DNA of 64,000 nt from Strigamia acuminata. Its lineage: Eukaryota; Arthropoda; Chilopoda; Geophilomorpha; Linotaeniidae. The stretch is taken from the NCBI GenBank assembly GCA_949358305.1, contig OX442316.1, positions 11,408,001 through 11,472,000 of the forward strand, in the 5' to 3' direction. The notes under the pieces were generated by a model. The model was not told the origin of the DNA. It made no database searches and saw only the letters and a program-made list of their open reading frames with translations. Below, one piece after another: positions 36,486 through 51,102 of the stretch. A program made the translations under genes and the position numbers. How positions within the stretch are numbered: the first letter of the stretch is position 1; each line of letters opens with the position of its first letter.

Positions 36486-39400
36486 TTTTTATGGCCCAAA
36501 CAGTGAGTGAGCTTGTTTTTTAATAGTTTCTTATTTGGAAAATAAAAGAAAATATGTTAATTTATGAAGTGATAAATAATAATCCGCGGTAGTTCTAATA
36601 AATTTATTACTTGAGAATTTTCTGCGCTTGATTTTTTTTATTTTTAATTATTTCTTATTTACTTTTTATTACTTTTTTAATACACAGTGGAAATAATTCT
36701 CAATAAATTTTAAACATATTAACTCGACAAACTCATAACTCTCGTCCCTGGCCATCTGCACTTTAATTCGAGCTGAACAGGAAACCACATATTTCACAAA
36801 TAATTGATCTAACCGTAAAAACTATTAGCACAGCACGCGACACAAGCCCGTAAGAAGTGGAGCGTTGAGTTGAAAAGGTTCAGCCCACCTGCGTGAATGT
36901 GCAACAAAATTGTGTGTACCCAAGAAGCTGAGGCGTCCAGCACATCATTACTGCGGACCACACTACTAAAATTTAATGTTTACGTTCATTAAAAATTTAC
37001 CAGCTTCCATCTCCTGCAGTTGCAAAATGAAAGAAGCTTATACAAAATTACAAACTCGGAGCAAGAGGAAATGGACATCTTTATAAAATTAAACATTTAA
37101 CAATTACTAGGAAAACTGCACACGTATCAACATATTTTTAAAAATACTAAATTTTTAACAACTTTAGGTGTTTATTTTTTAACTCTACACTTAATTAGCG
37201 AGCATTAAAAATTAAATATTTCCGCCTGTTCGTCTTGCTTAAATTTATACAAACAAAATATTCATCCATTGGAATGCATCCTTACAAGAAATTGCTTGTT
37301 ATGGGGCGCTCTCTTTCTTTTTTTTAAGATTGGATGCGAGAAAGAAAAAAAAATTAATTTTCATATTTTTGACTCGAGTTTATGCATACGGAATACGTCG
37401 GCAGACGTGTGTGCGTGTATGTATATGGTTGAATTTTAAATCAACCTTTTGCTCTTGGTCAGAAAATTGAGTTTTCCCACTTTTTCAATGTAAACACACA
37501 ACTCCTTAAATTATTTACGAGCAAAAAGCATATTTCTCAACTTGGTAAATCTATGTATAAATTTTACTTTTACTTACATAGAAAAATATAAAAGTTTCTA
37601 ATCAAAAAGAAATAATAAAAAAAAGGAAATAATAAAAATGAAATTAATAGCTCCATTATTACAATAAAAATTCCGTTGAGGCAAATAAGCAAAAAAATGT
37701 AATTAAGTAAAAGTTTCCTAGGCAAATTATTTGGAACATCATTTAAATCCCAAAAGACTAAAATTTATTTTTTTTCATCTCTCAAACAACCGGGGAACCT
37801 AATTAACTTTCAAACGTTAAAAAAGAAAAATTTAAATATTTTTCACAAAATTCTTTAACTTTAAAAACATTTCATGAATAAAATAAAATAAAATGCATAA
37901 AAGCAAATTTTAAGCTAAAAATGTACACACCAGTCATCGTTCATCGCAATTTCATGAATTAAAAATGCAAACCAATTTAAATACAAAGACATCTCCATCA
38001 ACTGTAAGCAAAATAAATCCCAACTGTCGCATTTCCCAAATGAACACAATAGCGGCCATTGCACTCATTTAAACACTAATACTCCGTTTTGTATTTTAGT
38101 TTCCGACGTTATACCTCACCTTTTCCCGCCCAACTAAGACTCTGGTGACCCATTAAGTTTGCGCACATAATTCCATCGAAGTTAATAGTGAAAAGAAATG
38201 TCAGGATAAATTAAATCCACACCCCACACTTTTGTTTCATACCTGAAGCTCCGAAGGATAATCCAATTTGGAAATGACTCCCTATAGAGTTGGGCGTCAT
38301 ATGCAGAAGCAACAACCTGCATAATGTCAGTCGTGCACCAAAAGCATCAGACTACAAAAATTATAGGACCTAAATTATTAATTTAAATTCTTCATAAAAC
38401 ATAAACTGCGAGCATTAGGCGACATTGCACGGCAAATTCAAGTCGGCTACAATCTTTCCTCGAGAAATTAACTCTGCTTGCACTAGAATAAAAACCATAT
38501 TTAACCATCACTTTAATTTAAATTGATTTAGACGTTACTTTTTGTCTAAAAACTAATTAAAGTCAAGAAATCAAAACATAAAATCAAAAAGGAGTAGTAA
38601 ATCCTTGCTTATATGCAAGAATATTTTAATCACTGGCCTCCTGATTCGTAAGCAGCGAAAAGAAAAATTGGAAGAGCAATCACTACACAGCATCAGTGAA
38701 AGTTTAATCTAAATTTAAATTAGAAAGAGCAAACTTCGTTTGATGCTAAGAAGCTAGCATTGCAGAAGGCCATCAGCTCGGATAAATAAGTGAGTGTGTA
38801 TTACACAAACTTTCTCAATTATTAATCTCTCAACATTTTTTAATCTAGAAAGAAACTTAATGGTTTCTGATCCAAGCACCGGTATTCCAACAGCCATTAA
38901 AGATTTAATTATTCAAATTAAGAAAAAATCTATTAGTAATAAATAAGCTGGTTTTTTTTGGTTAACTACGTGTTCGTTTCGTGCACAGACCACGTCTTGC
39001 GTTTTATAAATGAAGTCTTTATCTACACACAAAACCTAATCAAATAAAAGGCAATGCGCTTTCAACTTCTCTCGTTCGTTGCAGTTGCCATAGGGACACT
39101 ACGATTAATGCTAACTTTCTCTATTTGGTGATAGAAAAGACAAAAAAAAGAGAAAAAAGACGGGAGAAAAAAATCTATTTTAAGAACGATGCTTGGATTT
39201 AAACGAAAGCGAGCGCTTGATTACAAATGACGACTAATGCCACTAGAGACAATTCTCTTCATTGAGAAGAGTGGCCAATTTGATGACAAAACTCGCACTT
39301 TGCAGTTTGTAAAAAGTGCGACAATTTTTAACTTTCAACTTACATACGACGCTACTTCCATTAACTTCGCCAGCAACCACTGTTTTTACAGCAAATACCA

Positions 39401-41458
39401 AAAAAATTGATTGCAACTCTTTTTGAAGCTCAATGATTAAAACGCTTCGTACAGCTATTACATGCTAAGGGTTCTGGGAATTTTTATTTTTAGCTGATCC
39501 AGCACCAAAGTGTAATAGCGCATAAACATGTCAAATAAGAAGATATTTATTTAATGACGTACACGTCATCAGCCGAAATGAAATATTAGCAAAGCGACAC
39601 AGTTCTGTTCAGCTTACAGTCTCCACTTATCACCATCACATACATCATCCTATCCGTGCCGCGTGATTGATTGTGCCTCAAATACTAAGCTGGCAAATTC
39701 ACTCATGTCGTGATGAATGAATGTGTCAATCTTTAAAAAAAAAATAGAAAAGGTTCAAGGGGAAAAGTGAAAAGTAAAAAAAATATATATATGTAAAAAA
39801 AAGAGCATTACAGCAGCGCTATTTAATGTGATTTTAGGCATCTCTACATCTTTTCGCTAATTGCAATAAATATTTCCTTATCCATTAACGTATCACCAAT
39901 GTACAAAAGTCATTTTCTGTGGGCATGTTTAATCAGTTTGAGTCATTTACAAGATAACCACGAGTCGCTGAACTATGTCAAAACTATTTTGTGATGCCGA
40001 ATGGCCAGTCATGTCTTTTGATTTGGCACTGCACATGTCAATGAGCTGTCAACATTACAGACGTGACAAAAATGTAGATTAAAGAAATAGTGATTGATTG
40101 ACATAAGATGTAGTATCTATTGGCAGATGGTCTTCCCTGCACGGCATCGATTTGAAATTTAAAGATAAATATGACTAACAAATCTGCAATTACGAAAAGA
40201 TAATAAACCGCAATCAATCGGGTTCATTTATAAATACAAACATTTTTGTTTATTTTCTACTGAAAGTATATCTGCAGCGTCTTTTTAATTTCGAATGCTG
40301 CAGAATATTTTAATCAACATTTGTAATGCTGTTAATGAGAAAAAATGCATTCCAGTAGTTTTTAATCATGTCATTAGAGAGTTTGTGCAACACACCCAAC
40401 GTCCCAATGCGAAAAACGACGTGCTGTCGCTCTTTTCCCAGCAATGATACGTTTCAATGGAATGTTTTAGACAAGCCATTTTTTCCCCAATTTAACATTA
40501 GTCTAATTCCATTTCCTTCCTCGTTATAGAGTTAAATCCACTTGAACTCCACCGAACTTGCCTAAAACGTAAACTTTAAACATAACAGCGCCATTTAATC
40601 CTCCCTGATTACAATGCAGAAACCATAGTTTGCAAATAATTAGTGGTTGTACAATGATAAGTGATTTCTTGTCGTGTATTCATCGCTCGAGAGAATTTAA
40701 TGGACGTTCGACGTTCGTACAAGTACAAGTTAATTTCATTTCATTTTATTGATATTAAAGGCTGGGCATACTTATAAGTGAATTAGCATTCGATATATTA
40801 GTTGAGTGGTTCGTCATATCTTGCGGCGTTCATACAGCGAAATCCCAGTGGAATCTTAGTTTGATGAATTGCAAAATTCTTTTAATCCTTCCCCTCCCTC
40901 TTGAATTTTCGCGTACATACCTCTCTGGAGTATTAGTGATATGATTAAAAGAAGAAAAGAGTGAGGGGGTGATACACACCCTAAGGGTTGCACTTTCATT
41001 CTTCTAATTAGGCCTAATGCTCCAGCTAAATATGAGGGTCTCAATAGCACTGCGTGTGAGCGAGAAATTTCACAAGGAATCAAACCAACGCCCTGTTTCT
41101 CTTGCAGTTCTGTTGATGGGGCGTGATGTCATAATTGCGTTATTTAGGTAATGCCAAGTCGTTAGCTGAAAGTTTAATCAGTGCACTTTATTATTATTAC
41201 TTGAATCATTCAGAATAAATTCATGTTGCCCAAGCTTATCAATAAATTGTATTAAAGAAAACAAATTATTAATGCTGTATAATGTAACAATAAAACATCA
41301 TTAGCACTTCCATTTCTCATCATTTATTTATTTATTTTAATTTTTTCAAAAAAAAAAATTAAATCGGTAATAATTCAAAAATTCATTGAAATAATATTGC
41401 AATGTATTTTTATATTGCGTTAAGTTTCACGAGAATGCATTTTTGCGTGCTATATCAC

Positions 41459-41501
41459 ATTATTTGCAAATAATGATAATACATTTTGTAAAATGTATTA
41501 T
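41459..41501. repeat. Two adjacent perfect palindromes in an ATGCATT-rich stretch
   Basis: ATTATTTGCAAATAAT (41459-41474) is a perfect 16-bp palindrome. One base later a 26-nt palindrome (41476-41501) has 12-bp arms, ATAATACATTTT and its complement, around GT. The next 110 bp repeat the string ATTATGAAATGCATT at about 41497 and 41567. No coding potential. Confidence 0.8.
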
Positions 41502-42012
41502 GAAATGCATTCCCAATTTTATTATTTGTCAAATATGATTTCATTTTCAAATGCATTTTTTAATTGTATTATGAAATGCATTATTTAATGTACAAATAAT
41601 TATACATAATCCACGAAATGCGATATTTTTTAACTATCTGGGTTTCTCAGTGGAAATAAATTTCTCAACGTTTTTCTCGCCTAATTTTTTTCCCTTTCCT
41701 GTGATTCAAATCTGACCCAACATGTCAAAAAGCTCGTTTTTCCAAGACTCGACTCGAATTTCACTGCACACTCGCGCCCATAAACAAATCCGATGATTTT
41801 CTTTAAAGCTTGTCTATAAAATTTCCATAAACCAACCTACCGTATGATTTTTTTCTCTTTATCTCGCTTGAGTTATTGCCCGAGCTAAAATATTCCCCAG
41901 TCATTTAGCCATTACCACATGCAGCACTTAAACTTGACCGTTTATCGCAAACCTGGCAATACGCAACAACAAGCCAGCATTTTAGTTGAGCTTGAGGTTG
42001 ATGCATACACAT

Positions 42013-42025
42013 ACACACACACACA
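42013..42025 (+). repeat. (AC)n microsatellite
   Basis: A short AC tract preceded by CATACACATA. Confidence 0.75.
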
Positions 42026-44193
42026 AAGAATAGGTACCTTTAAAAACCTTATCACCAGGGGACCATTAAATTGAAGCTTTGCCGCTTCCCTTGCTCCTCC
42101 TCTATTCATCGAAGGCGTAATTTAATGCGAAGCAGTAAAGGTGAGGGAGAAGGCGTTTCGAATAATGGGGCCCCCTCTCTATATGAATAGGTCCTTGTTT
42201 TATGGCGGGAATTCACCGGCTGCATATTCGCTCAACTCGAGAGAGCCACCCACCCGCTCTTTGCAACCGACACCCTGCTTTATATTGTAAGCAACGAACA
42301 GAGGCAGACGCTAAGACCTAATTAAACGAGTCTGACCCAAGCACATGATAGATTTTCGGACATTAATCACCGAGAAACGACCTGACGTTATTACCGCTAT
42401 CATTCCTGTCTTTCTGCGTGCTCTACATCACTTAATGAAACATACCACACAAGATCAGCAACGGTCAACAGGTTAAAACGCAACCATGGGTTAACGTCTG
42501 ACAGAAACACGAGGCGAGGCAAAGCAAAGCAAAGCAGAAATCTGCCGATCCGTAATGATACAAGGCTTATTACACACGGACACCAAATCATTTTCCATCC
42601 TCCCTCCCGCAATCTCTTCACCCCACTCATGAACTTACCCCCAAATTCTCATATAATGAAATGTTGCGGGATTCAAAGACACACCACAAATTGCAGGTAA
42701 TAAATTTTCTTAATATACATTAACTTTTAAGTAATTTTCTATTTTCTTTACATATTCCACCAACCCCCTTCTCATCTTTCCAACATTTGCGCCTGTACTT
42801 TATATTTTGAGCGGTTTTGTGACTACCATACCTCATTAACTTTGAGCAAAAGGTATAATTAATTGGCTAGCATTTCACTGGCATTTGCCTAATTATTATT
42901 GATTACAATGGCCACTTTTCACGATGTCATTACAAATCAAGTGAGAGAAATATTGAAATTCACTTATCCATTAATTCCGTATTAGATTGCTTTACGTGTA
43001 TTTATTTATTTATAACCTCTGCTATCAGTGTTTAATTACAAATTTACTCCCAGATGTTATCGCGTACACACACAAAGGAGGATGTAAATGTCAAGGCGAA
43101 TGTATAAAAACACGCTCACAATTAAAAGTAGCTGTAAATTCAGTGCAAACAGACAACGAACACAACCACACGTCAAACATGTAAGGAGCATTTGTCTGTC
43201 TACGCTTTCTCTTGGCGATCATTAATGAAACAGGAAGTGGTACTCTCGTTCTAATCATCAACGAATGAAGCTCTTCAATTGATGAGTCACATGCACGCAA
43301 TGAAGTTCCTACACTCGCCCACTTGAAACCTTGTGAAATGCACGGTGCGAGCACAATTTACAAACTTATTTTCAACCAAAATCAACCCATAAAATAAAAA
43401 AAAAACCACAGACAAAAGCAGTAAAACAAAGCAGAAACAGAAGACATCTTGTATAACTTGTCGTATGTTGACTTTCATACTTTGACCAGACGATGGGGAC
43501 ACACTGAACCAGTTAATAAAATAAAAGAACACAAGAAAAAGTAATAAAAAGATAGGAGGCTGGGCTCCTTCTTGCGCCATATCACGAGCTACACTGCTGC
43601 TGCGACTATAATATCAGCCGTAGCTCAAATTGGAGGATGGAGAAAGAGGAAAAGAGGGACTAGGAAAAAAATATAAGAAGAGGGGAAAAAAACACTGTAC
43701 TCAACGACACCTATTGGAGTGGAAAAGCGACCCTGAGACAAAACGGACATAGCGGAAATGAACAAAGCAATACTCTTGTGGTCAAACTATTGTTCTTAAG
43801 GTCATACAATTTTTACTTTTTGTTACGAGCTGGATTAGAAAAAAAAATTCAGGGAAAAGGAAATAAATGTAAGAAATCATGTCATGAATAAAATTTACAA
43901 AGAAGAAAAGAGAAAGAAAAATCTATTCTAAGTTGCATGAAATTTTATCTTCTTATGGGTTCGATACACCGACCCATACATTTAACACGTGTCCTGTTTT
44001 AATCATATTGTAAACACAGGCTGCAGCGAAAACTTTCCATTTTTAAAAAAAAAATAACTTGAAAAAAGATCCCTCATTGAAAATGAGTATGAATATTTCA
44101 ATCTTTTAAAAGTCTAATTAAATTTTACTTATTAATATTCCAATTTCGCAATTTGTCTAGGTCAAATTATTGAGGGCATTTTTAATTAAATAT

Positions 44194-44196
<3 letters not shown>

Positions 44197-44224
<28 letters not shown>
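44197..44224 (-). repeat. Poly-T run of 28
   Basis: An uninterrupted T run, the longest homopolymer I see. It could be the poly(A) tail of a minus-strand retroposon whose body lies at higher coordinates, but no Pol III boxes, ORF or flanking duplication support that. Confidence 0.8.
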
Positions 44225-44229
<5 letters not shown>

Positions 44230-44481
44230 CGGCAACAAAAAAATTAGTCCTTAAATTCAATTTACAATTTATCCAGCCATTTACTAGGACTGAAGTCTAA
44301 CGTACAAGTATCTTACAACAAATACCGAATACCTGAGGGATAAAAACGAAGATGGAATACATCCGATTACTTCGCAAAATAAGCACTGTCACCGTCTACA
44401 ATTTTCCATTGCACGTCCTTACACACACACACACCCTTTCAAATTCCTTCATGCCTTCGCCAAAAGCTGATCTATTCCATC

Positions 44482-44495
44482 AAGGAGAGAAAAGA

Positions 44496-44526
<31 letters not shown>

Positions 44527-44532
44527 AGAGTG
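44482..44532 (+). repeat. (GA)n microsatellite, possible GAGA-factor site cluster
   Basis: Ten GA units (44497-44516) are continued after one interruption by further GAGAGA. In arthropods GAGA repeats bind Trl/GAF-type factors; such a role here is inference. A short (AC)n tract lies just upstream at about 44421-44434. Confidence 0.8.
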
Positions 44533-47500
44533 CGAGCAAAAAAGAGATGGCGGGACAGCGACCCGAGGAAATAGGTTTTTAAGTTGAGTCGCGAACGTTG
44601 CGTTCTTCTGGAAATGAAACAATTGTTTCAATTGAATTTTTCCTCCATTCGACAAATGGAACGAAGGGAACACACGACACAATCTTCCACTCTTTTTGTC
44701 CCTCTTCAGGTAATGTATGCTTAACTCATCCAAACTTTAAAAATATACACACAGCAGTGTTTATCAATAAATAATCCACAAAATTTACAACAAAACTAAC
44801 AGCAGAGATACAAAATTATAATTTTGCTGCCCCTTTTCTTCACTGGTTTATCATTTCATTGCTAAAAAATACTTTAATATTTGGGCTAAAAATCATATTT
44901 TTTTCCCGTTTACTTGAAGCTGAGCAGAACGCGGTTATCTACATCATGCGCTATTGCCTTCACTTGTAGACATTGGCTTCAAGCAGCTTCGGATTGAACA
45001 CACTGTGGGAATACGAGTACTGCAGTGGAAAAAGTTGTTTTCTGACTACTAGTTTCTGAGTGCACGGACTGCTTATTGTGTGGGGCACGCAGACCAAAGC
45101 CAAAGGGACGTTGCGGTTTTCTGGCCACGTTTACTTTTGATTCTAAATCCCGAAACAACTTTTTCAAGCTGAGGCAAAATTCGTATATATAAAAACTTCT
45201 GCTTACATTATTCAACTACTTTATAAATAATCGTATTTCTCGAAAAGATGGAATTAAAATCCGTGCGGACTCTAAACATAAATCCAATAAGTTTTCATGA
45301 TTATCGTACAACGTTTCGTTTATAACTTTATTTTTATCTTTCTTCAATAAATAATCTAATGCAATTATTTTGTCGCCAATATTAAAAGTTGTTGCATCTT
45401 CGAGACCTGGAGCTAGGAACCGTATTCCTGATAACTCAATATTTTTAACCTCGCTTTTCGATGAAATATGCCAATAAAATATTGGATCGTCTTCAAAACG
45501 TCAGATTTTTATGAATTTGAGCCGATATTTCGCAAATTCTCGTGATAGAAAAAGTTCACTGTGTTTTTTTTTTTATTATTTATTTTTTCTAGCGATAACA
45601 ATTTATTTGTCACCCCTCTTTTGCAATTTTTTTCTTCTTCACAGAAATCAATCATAAGTTTTTAAATTACCCTTTAGCTCTTCCATGCCCTTTTGAATAT
45701 GTCCTCGAGTGGGCAGATTAAAAAACGTGACTTCAATTTCCAATTTCAACCAATATATGCCTGAATACAATTTTATCCAATTGCTTTTCACTTTCTGCCC
45801 CACAATTCCTTGCACTGTTGCCACGAGGAAACTCCACCTACATAATAAATGATAACAGACGAGAAATACTATTTAGTTTCCAACTGGCCTGACATGCAAA
45901 ACCATCATTACTGTAATTACTCTTTGTGCGAATCGTTAATTATTAAAATAAAAGTTAAGTTTTAAATAAAAAAAAGAGAAGAATTAAAAAAAAGGAGAAA
46001 TAAGAAGAAAAAGGGAAATAAAAATAGATTTACATTGTGCTTAAGTCTTGTTTCACCCTCAAACACAATCGCCTGATAATTCCACTTGACTGACTAAACT
46101 CAAGAAAGTGAAGACAGTGTAATTAAGATGTAGCCAAGTGCAAGAAAGAGATGCTTGGCTACTCGTAGCATAGAAAACCAAATGACAATAGGGAGCAGTC
46201 GAAAAAAATTGCTAAGATAAAAACGAACAACGGAATTACAGTTGGCAATATATTAAATAGAAATTAATGAATAAAGCCCGAATTAACACAAAAGAAAATG
46301 TAAAATTAAAAATGAAAAGAGATCAGAAATTAACTCCAGAAAAAGAAAAAAAGAAGAAAAAAAAACAATTTATTTTCTATAGAAGAAAAAAAAAAAATAC
46401 AAATGGAATCAATTTGTCAAACGGCTGTTTTGATTAATGACTATACGAATTAATAAATAGATTGTGTGCAAAAACAATTTTTTTTTTCCCGCCCAGTGAA
46501 AAATTCAAACAAAAATTTTCCTAAATGGCAAAAAGAAAAAAAAGAAAAAGAAAAAAACAGCAAAAAACAAATTAAATTAATTAGCTCATTAATCGTATTA
46601 CTAAGCTGCAGTGCAAATTATCAACTACTTATGCGGATTCTTAAAACGCTAAACGTCAACAATATTTAAAAAAATTACAAAAAACTAATTTATGAATTAA
46701 TGTTTTACAATTATTGATTGAAATGCGTTTTTCATTCAAATAAACAACACATTTTGTGTTGTGTACCGAACCTAAGTGAGATTACAAACAGACCATCCAT
46801 TGCTCTTTTAGTCAATAGAGGTCATTGTCTAGTTTTGGTCGCAGAGGGGAAAGGAAACCTAATTCCCCAATCTCTCGAGTGGAGACGCCTCGACTGCACA
46901 GATTGCACAACACGGCAAAAGTGTGTTCAATTCCCTTTGAGACCCTCCTCCATTTATTCTACATCTCAGTCTCCTTACACGGTCACGCGCTGGACGCTCA
47001 CCTTTGACACAACCTGCCCTACTCACCTGTCCCCATCGGATTGACTTTTATCGTTAGTTTATTCACAAATATATACCAAACCTTTTTTCTCGACAAATCC
47101 AATTTTCCTTTGTTCTTTTCCGGACTTAACTGCTTACAAGAAAGAGGACGAGAAAAAAAATTGTAAACTAGTGTTTTAACCACCGCGTATAATTCAAGGG
47201 GTCAATAAGTGATTTCAAGACACAGAAAAAAAATATTTTTTCGATCCACCCAGTGAGTGGGTCGGGTATCAAGAGGACAGATTCGAAAATGGACGAGTTA
47301 CTTCTAAAATACGACAAGTGCTTTTTGATGAGTTCGAAACGCACTGAGTGTCTCAGTGAATTAAGCTTGTAATCTAGGTTTGGCCCAAGTGCACAGACTC
47401 GAAAAGTCCATTACCAGAAAAAAACCATACACACAAATAAATTGGGGAAAGTGATGTTGTAAAAGAAAATATTTTATTGACTAAAGCTAAACTACAATTT

Positions 47501-50500
47501 CAATTTAAAATAAAAAAAAAAAAATTGGAATCTTACATCAAAGAGCTATTTAGAGCTTACAGTAACGGTGAACTTTCAATTCACGGTAAAATATAATAAG
47601 TAAGCGGAAACATTTGACTGCTGATGGGGTTTCAGAAGGACCTACACGTTTGTTACTTCCATTGAATTGTGAACGCATTTCCACACGGGAAGCGTAAGCG
47701 ACCACAATAGCGCAAAAACGGATGTCCATAAAAAAAAAAGCGCACGGTGAGGAAAAAATATCGGGTGGCAATGCAGCAAAGCAGCAAAGCAGACTTGCAT
47801 GTTGCTATGGTTTCCCTTTACTTTTGTTTCTGTTACGTGAACAGCGAATTGGACGTAATTGAACTTGATGATGATGTTTTGCCATTTCATAATACTTTTG
47901 CGAAATGTTATCAGCGCACACAATCGTTGCACACTTGTACCCTATATTTTATTTGGGTCGTGCTCGAAACGTATATTTAGCTCCAATTCGTACGTATCAT
48001 CCAAAAAGAAAAAGCGTAAAAACATTAAATTTGCATTTCGGGAGTTAATAAAGATTTCTAAACACGCAGAGAGAGAAATTGAGAATTATTTGTCCAAATT
48101 TAGTTTAACGAGGAGAAAGCGAAGTAAAGTGAATTCCATTGAAATGGTTTGAGGTTCTGCACTGATGAGGCGTTGAATAAGAATTAACGTGACAACTCTG
48201 ATTCCATCCTGAGACCCTTTGATTACAACCGCTCGTACGTTTTAATGCAGTGGTCACTACAAATCAATAAAATTCTCGTTTGGAGGTCAGTGCACCAGAG
48301 AACGATTCCAAGATCTTTTTAAAGCTTAAGACTAAGCCATAAATATAATACTTGCCAAAATACCCAATTAAGCCTCTGGAATCAGCAAAGATAACATAAA
48401 TTACCGCGAATAAAATGATTGCTAAATCTAATTACTTCGACCAACAAACAATGTTCGATTTATAATCATTGCTACATTGTTTTGAATTATTATTATAAAA
48501 ATATTAACTGCTTAGTTGAGGTTGATTCAATCGATTTGGCGTAACAACATGTAGTTTTATTCGGTTTACTCTAGTTTTTAGTAACCATATTACAAACATC
48601 TCATAGATGCAATGACTATATAAACTCATAAAACAAATAAAAACTATTAATAACCTAAATAAATAACCTAGAGTAGCGCATTCGAGCACACCATATGGCA
48701 AATAATATTGTTTGCAATTCTCTTAATGTAATTCCATTTGATAATAAATGCCGTCGAACTTTTCTTTCTTTTTCTTTTAAATATAATTGACGAATTTGCA
48801 ATCTACTAACACAATCGAAACGTGTTTTAAGCGTGTTCGTGTTTTCTTTTTAGCACGTTTCATACTTCATATTTTGTAGATCGGTGCGTCAGATGTCTGC
48901 CAAGTAATTTTTTGTGGTTTTTTTTTGTTAATAAATTCATCAGTGCGATAATAGAAAATATGTATAAGGATTACTTAGTAAATTGACTCTATTTCCAAAT
49001 TTTTTAATTTTCACTTAACCGTGATTAAATTTTAACTGCATCGTTCCGTCTAAACTTTTTAAAAAAAAAATGCCACAGAATATGATATACGAGAATAAAT
49101 TATTGAAATGTAAAATTTAAAATATCCGCTATTCGAGCATAAATTAAATATTTAAACCCCAAACCTTCATCTTTCTTGATCGTTACATTTGCCGAGTCGT
49201 ATCTTATGATATATTCATGACATAAAAATCGGTAAACATCAGATATGTTACAAGAAAACTGTTTTACTTTCATCGCTGCCATTTGAAAACACATTGTAAA
49301 TCAAGCAAGCACCTTCAAACAATCAAACGTCGTTTCCTTATTCTTGACGTGGAATTATTTACACTTGGTTGATTAAAACTCTCTTGTTTTGCAAACACAA
49401 AACTGACTTTTCGTGCGAGCGCAATACTTGTGCAAACACAAGAGCTTAAGCTTTGTAATTAGTGAGCGGACAATTATCTTGTCACAGGAGTTTGTGTGGC
49501 TGGCTGTTGAAATGCACCAATCTAATTATTTCTCTTGTTTTTATCCCCAGTCATAAAAATACACTTATTTTTCCAGGGTTAAACCCAAGAGAATTGAATT
49601 ATATTAAGAGATGCATTACTCTTTCCGCCAGGAAACATTTTCCCTTTTTGTCCACAACAGGATATTGCCAGCTTTGACTCAATGCCACATTCATTGCATT
49701 AATTTTCACACACCAACATCAACAATGTTATTTTTTTCCCTCTCTCTCTCTTTCTTTTAGCTCGGAAAAATCAATATGTGCAGTTTACATGAAAAGCCCA
49801 TAAATTACATTTAGCCAATAATTGAAACGGAATTTCCTACTCTGCGCTTGTTATTAAAATTATTATCCCCTATAATGCACGCTTTTATTGTATTTTTGGC
49901 TCTCGACTCTTTACACAAATTAAAAAAACCACAAAACAAAGCTAAAAACCAACCAATCTTTATCTCCGTTTAATTTTATTACACGAAAAACTTTGTTATT
50001 TTATGTTTTCCACGACCATATACATGCGATTCAATTATAATTTTTTCTCTACAACCTTTTAATGAGCAAAAAACTCCCCAGTATTAAAAAATTACTTAAA
50101 ACTTCTTTCAATTTAATCCACATATTAGTTACCCTCTATCTTATACCGCTTAATTTCACCAACACATCTTCCTTACGGTCTACATATTTTAAACACAAAA
50201 AAAACTCATTATCCCTTTTAAACGAACAAAAAAAATAATAATTTACTCTTCCATAGATCCTAATCTTGTGGAACGTCTCCAGGAAAACAGAGAAAAACAA
50301 TTGTGCAGCAATATTAACAGCAAAAGAAATATCGAGCGCATTCTCGAAATGACACTCTGTTATTTACCACACTCACAGATCACACACCCTTCTCTTTAAT
50401 ACCAAGATTCAATATAATTCCTGCCTCATTTAGCCTCTCCTTATTAAGCAGCCAAACCAGTCTGCCGCAAACTCAATCACACTGGAATCATAACATGCTT

Positions 50501-50524
50501 TGTGTTTTTCACAACCCAGCCGTC

Positions 50525-50561
50525 GTTGTCTAGGTGACGGGTCGGCGGTTGCTAAGGTGAT
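50525..50561 (+). promoter_or_regulatory. Tandem X-box-like motifs
   Basis: GTTGTCTAGGTGAC (50525-50538) and GTTGCTAAGGTGAT (50548-50561) are two related imperfect inverted half-site motifs 9 bp apart, followed by GTCAC. They lie in a GC-raised islet (about 50500-50660). Possible RFX or CRE-type regulatory block. Confidence 0.35.
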
Positions 50562-50870
50562 GTCACTCTCAGTCACATCACACCGTCCAAACCCGAGCTT
50601 AGATTATAGGTTAACAACTAGCTGCACGGGGAGGTCTAGCACCAATCTCCTCCTCCCTTCCTTTTTTCACCTCACTTTCTCTATTTTTTTTTAACCTGCA
50701 AGGCACCTTTAATCAAGGCGCCGCCCTGCTCGATGTTTGATGGAAATTTCAATTTTTTTTTTCATTACTCTTTTTTTTTTTTTAATACTTTTAATCAGTC
50801 CATCGCATTTTTTTCGAAGTTTCATCTCTCTTCGCGTGTTTCCTATTTCAATTCACTCATCATTGCCACT

Positions 50871-50930
50871 TTTTTTTTGTTTTTATATAAAAAAAAAAAA
50901 CGAGAAAAAGAAAAAAGAAAAAAAAAACAG
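50871..50930. repeat. T-tract/A-tract foldback
   Basis: A T-rich run (TTTTTTTTTGTTTTTATAT) is followed at once by A-rich sequence to about 50930, able to fold on itself. The long plus-strand ORFs across it (Phe/Lys-rich) are artefacts. Confidence 0.6.
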
Positions 50931-51085
50931 TATCATTCATTTCTTGTTTCTATTTCCGTTTATCACCGCATTTTATGAGATAGGAAGATTGAGTGTATGT
51001 ACCAAAATAATCTGCACCAACGTGCAAATAAACTACACAAACCTTCCCATCCCTTCACCTGTATATTTACGCATGCGTGTTCAGA

Positions 51086-51102
51086 GTGTGTGTGTGTGTG
51101 TG
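51086..51102 (+). repeat. (GT)n microsatellite
   Basis: Eight GT units plus G; just upstream is the palindrome ACGCATGCGT (51069-51078). Confidence 0.85.

Larger units (their letters stand above)
36486..50500. other. Intron segment: no supported gene
   Basis: Mostly A/T runs. Items: the palindromes at 41459-41501, short CAAAG tandem units at about 42518-42536 and 47768-47788, the (GA)n tract and the poly-T run. Small ORFs here are short and biased. Confidence 0.6.

Noticed and set aside
43950-43990. GGTTCGATACA, a B-box-like motif on the plus strand
   Set aside because: No A box at suitable distance and no stem pairing, so not a tRNA or SINE.
44197-44224. Poly-T run as a retroposon tail
   Set aside because: No target duplication, Pol III boxes or coding body next to it; simple slippage explains it.
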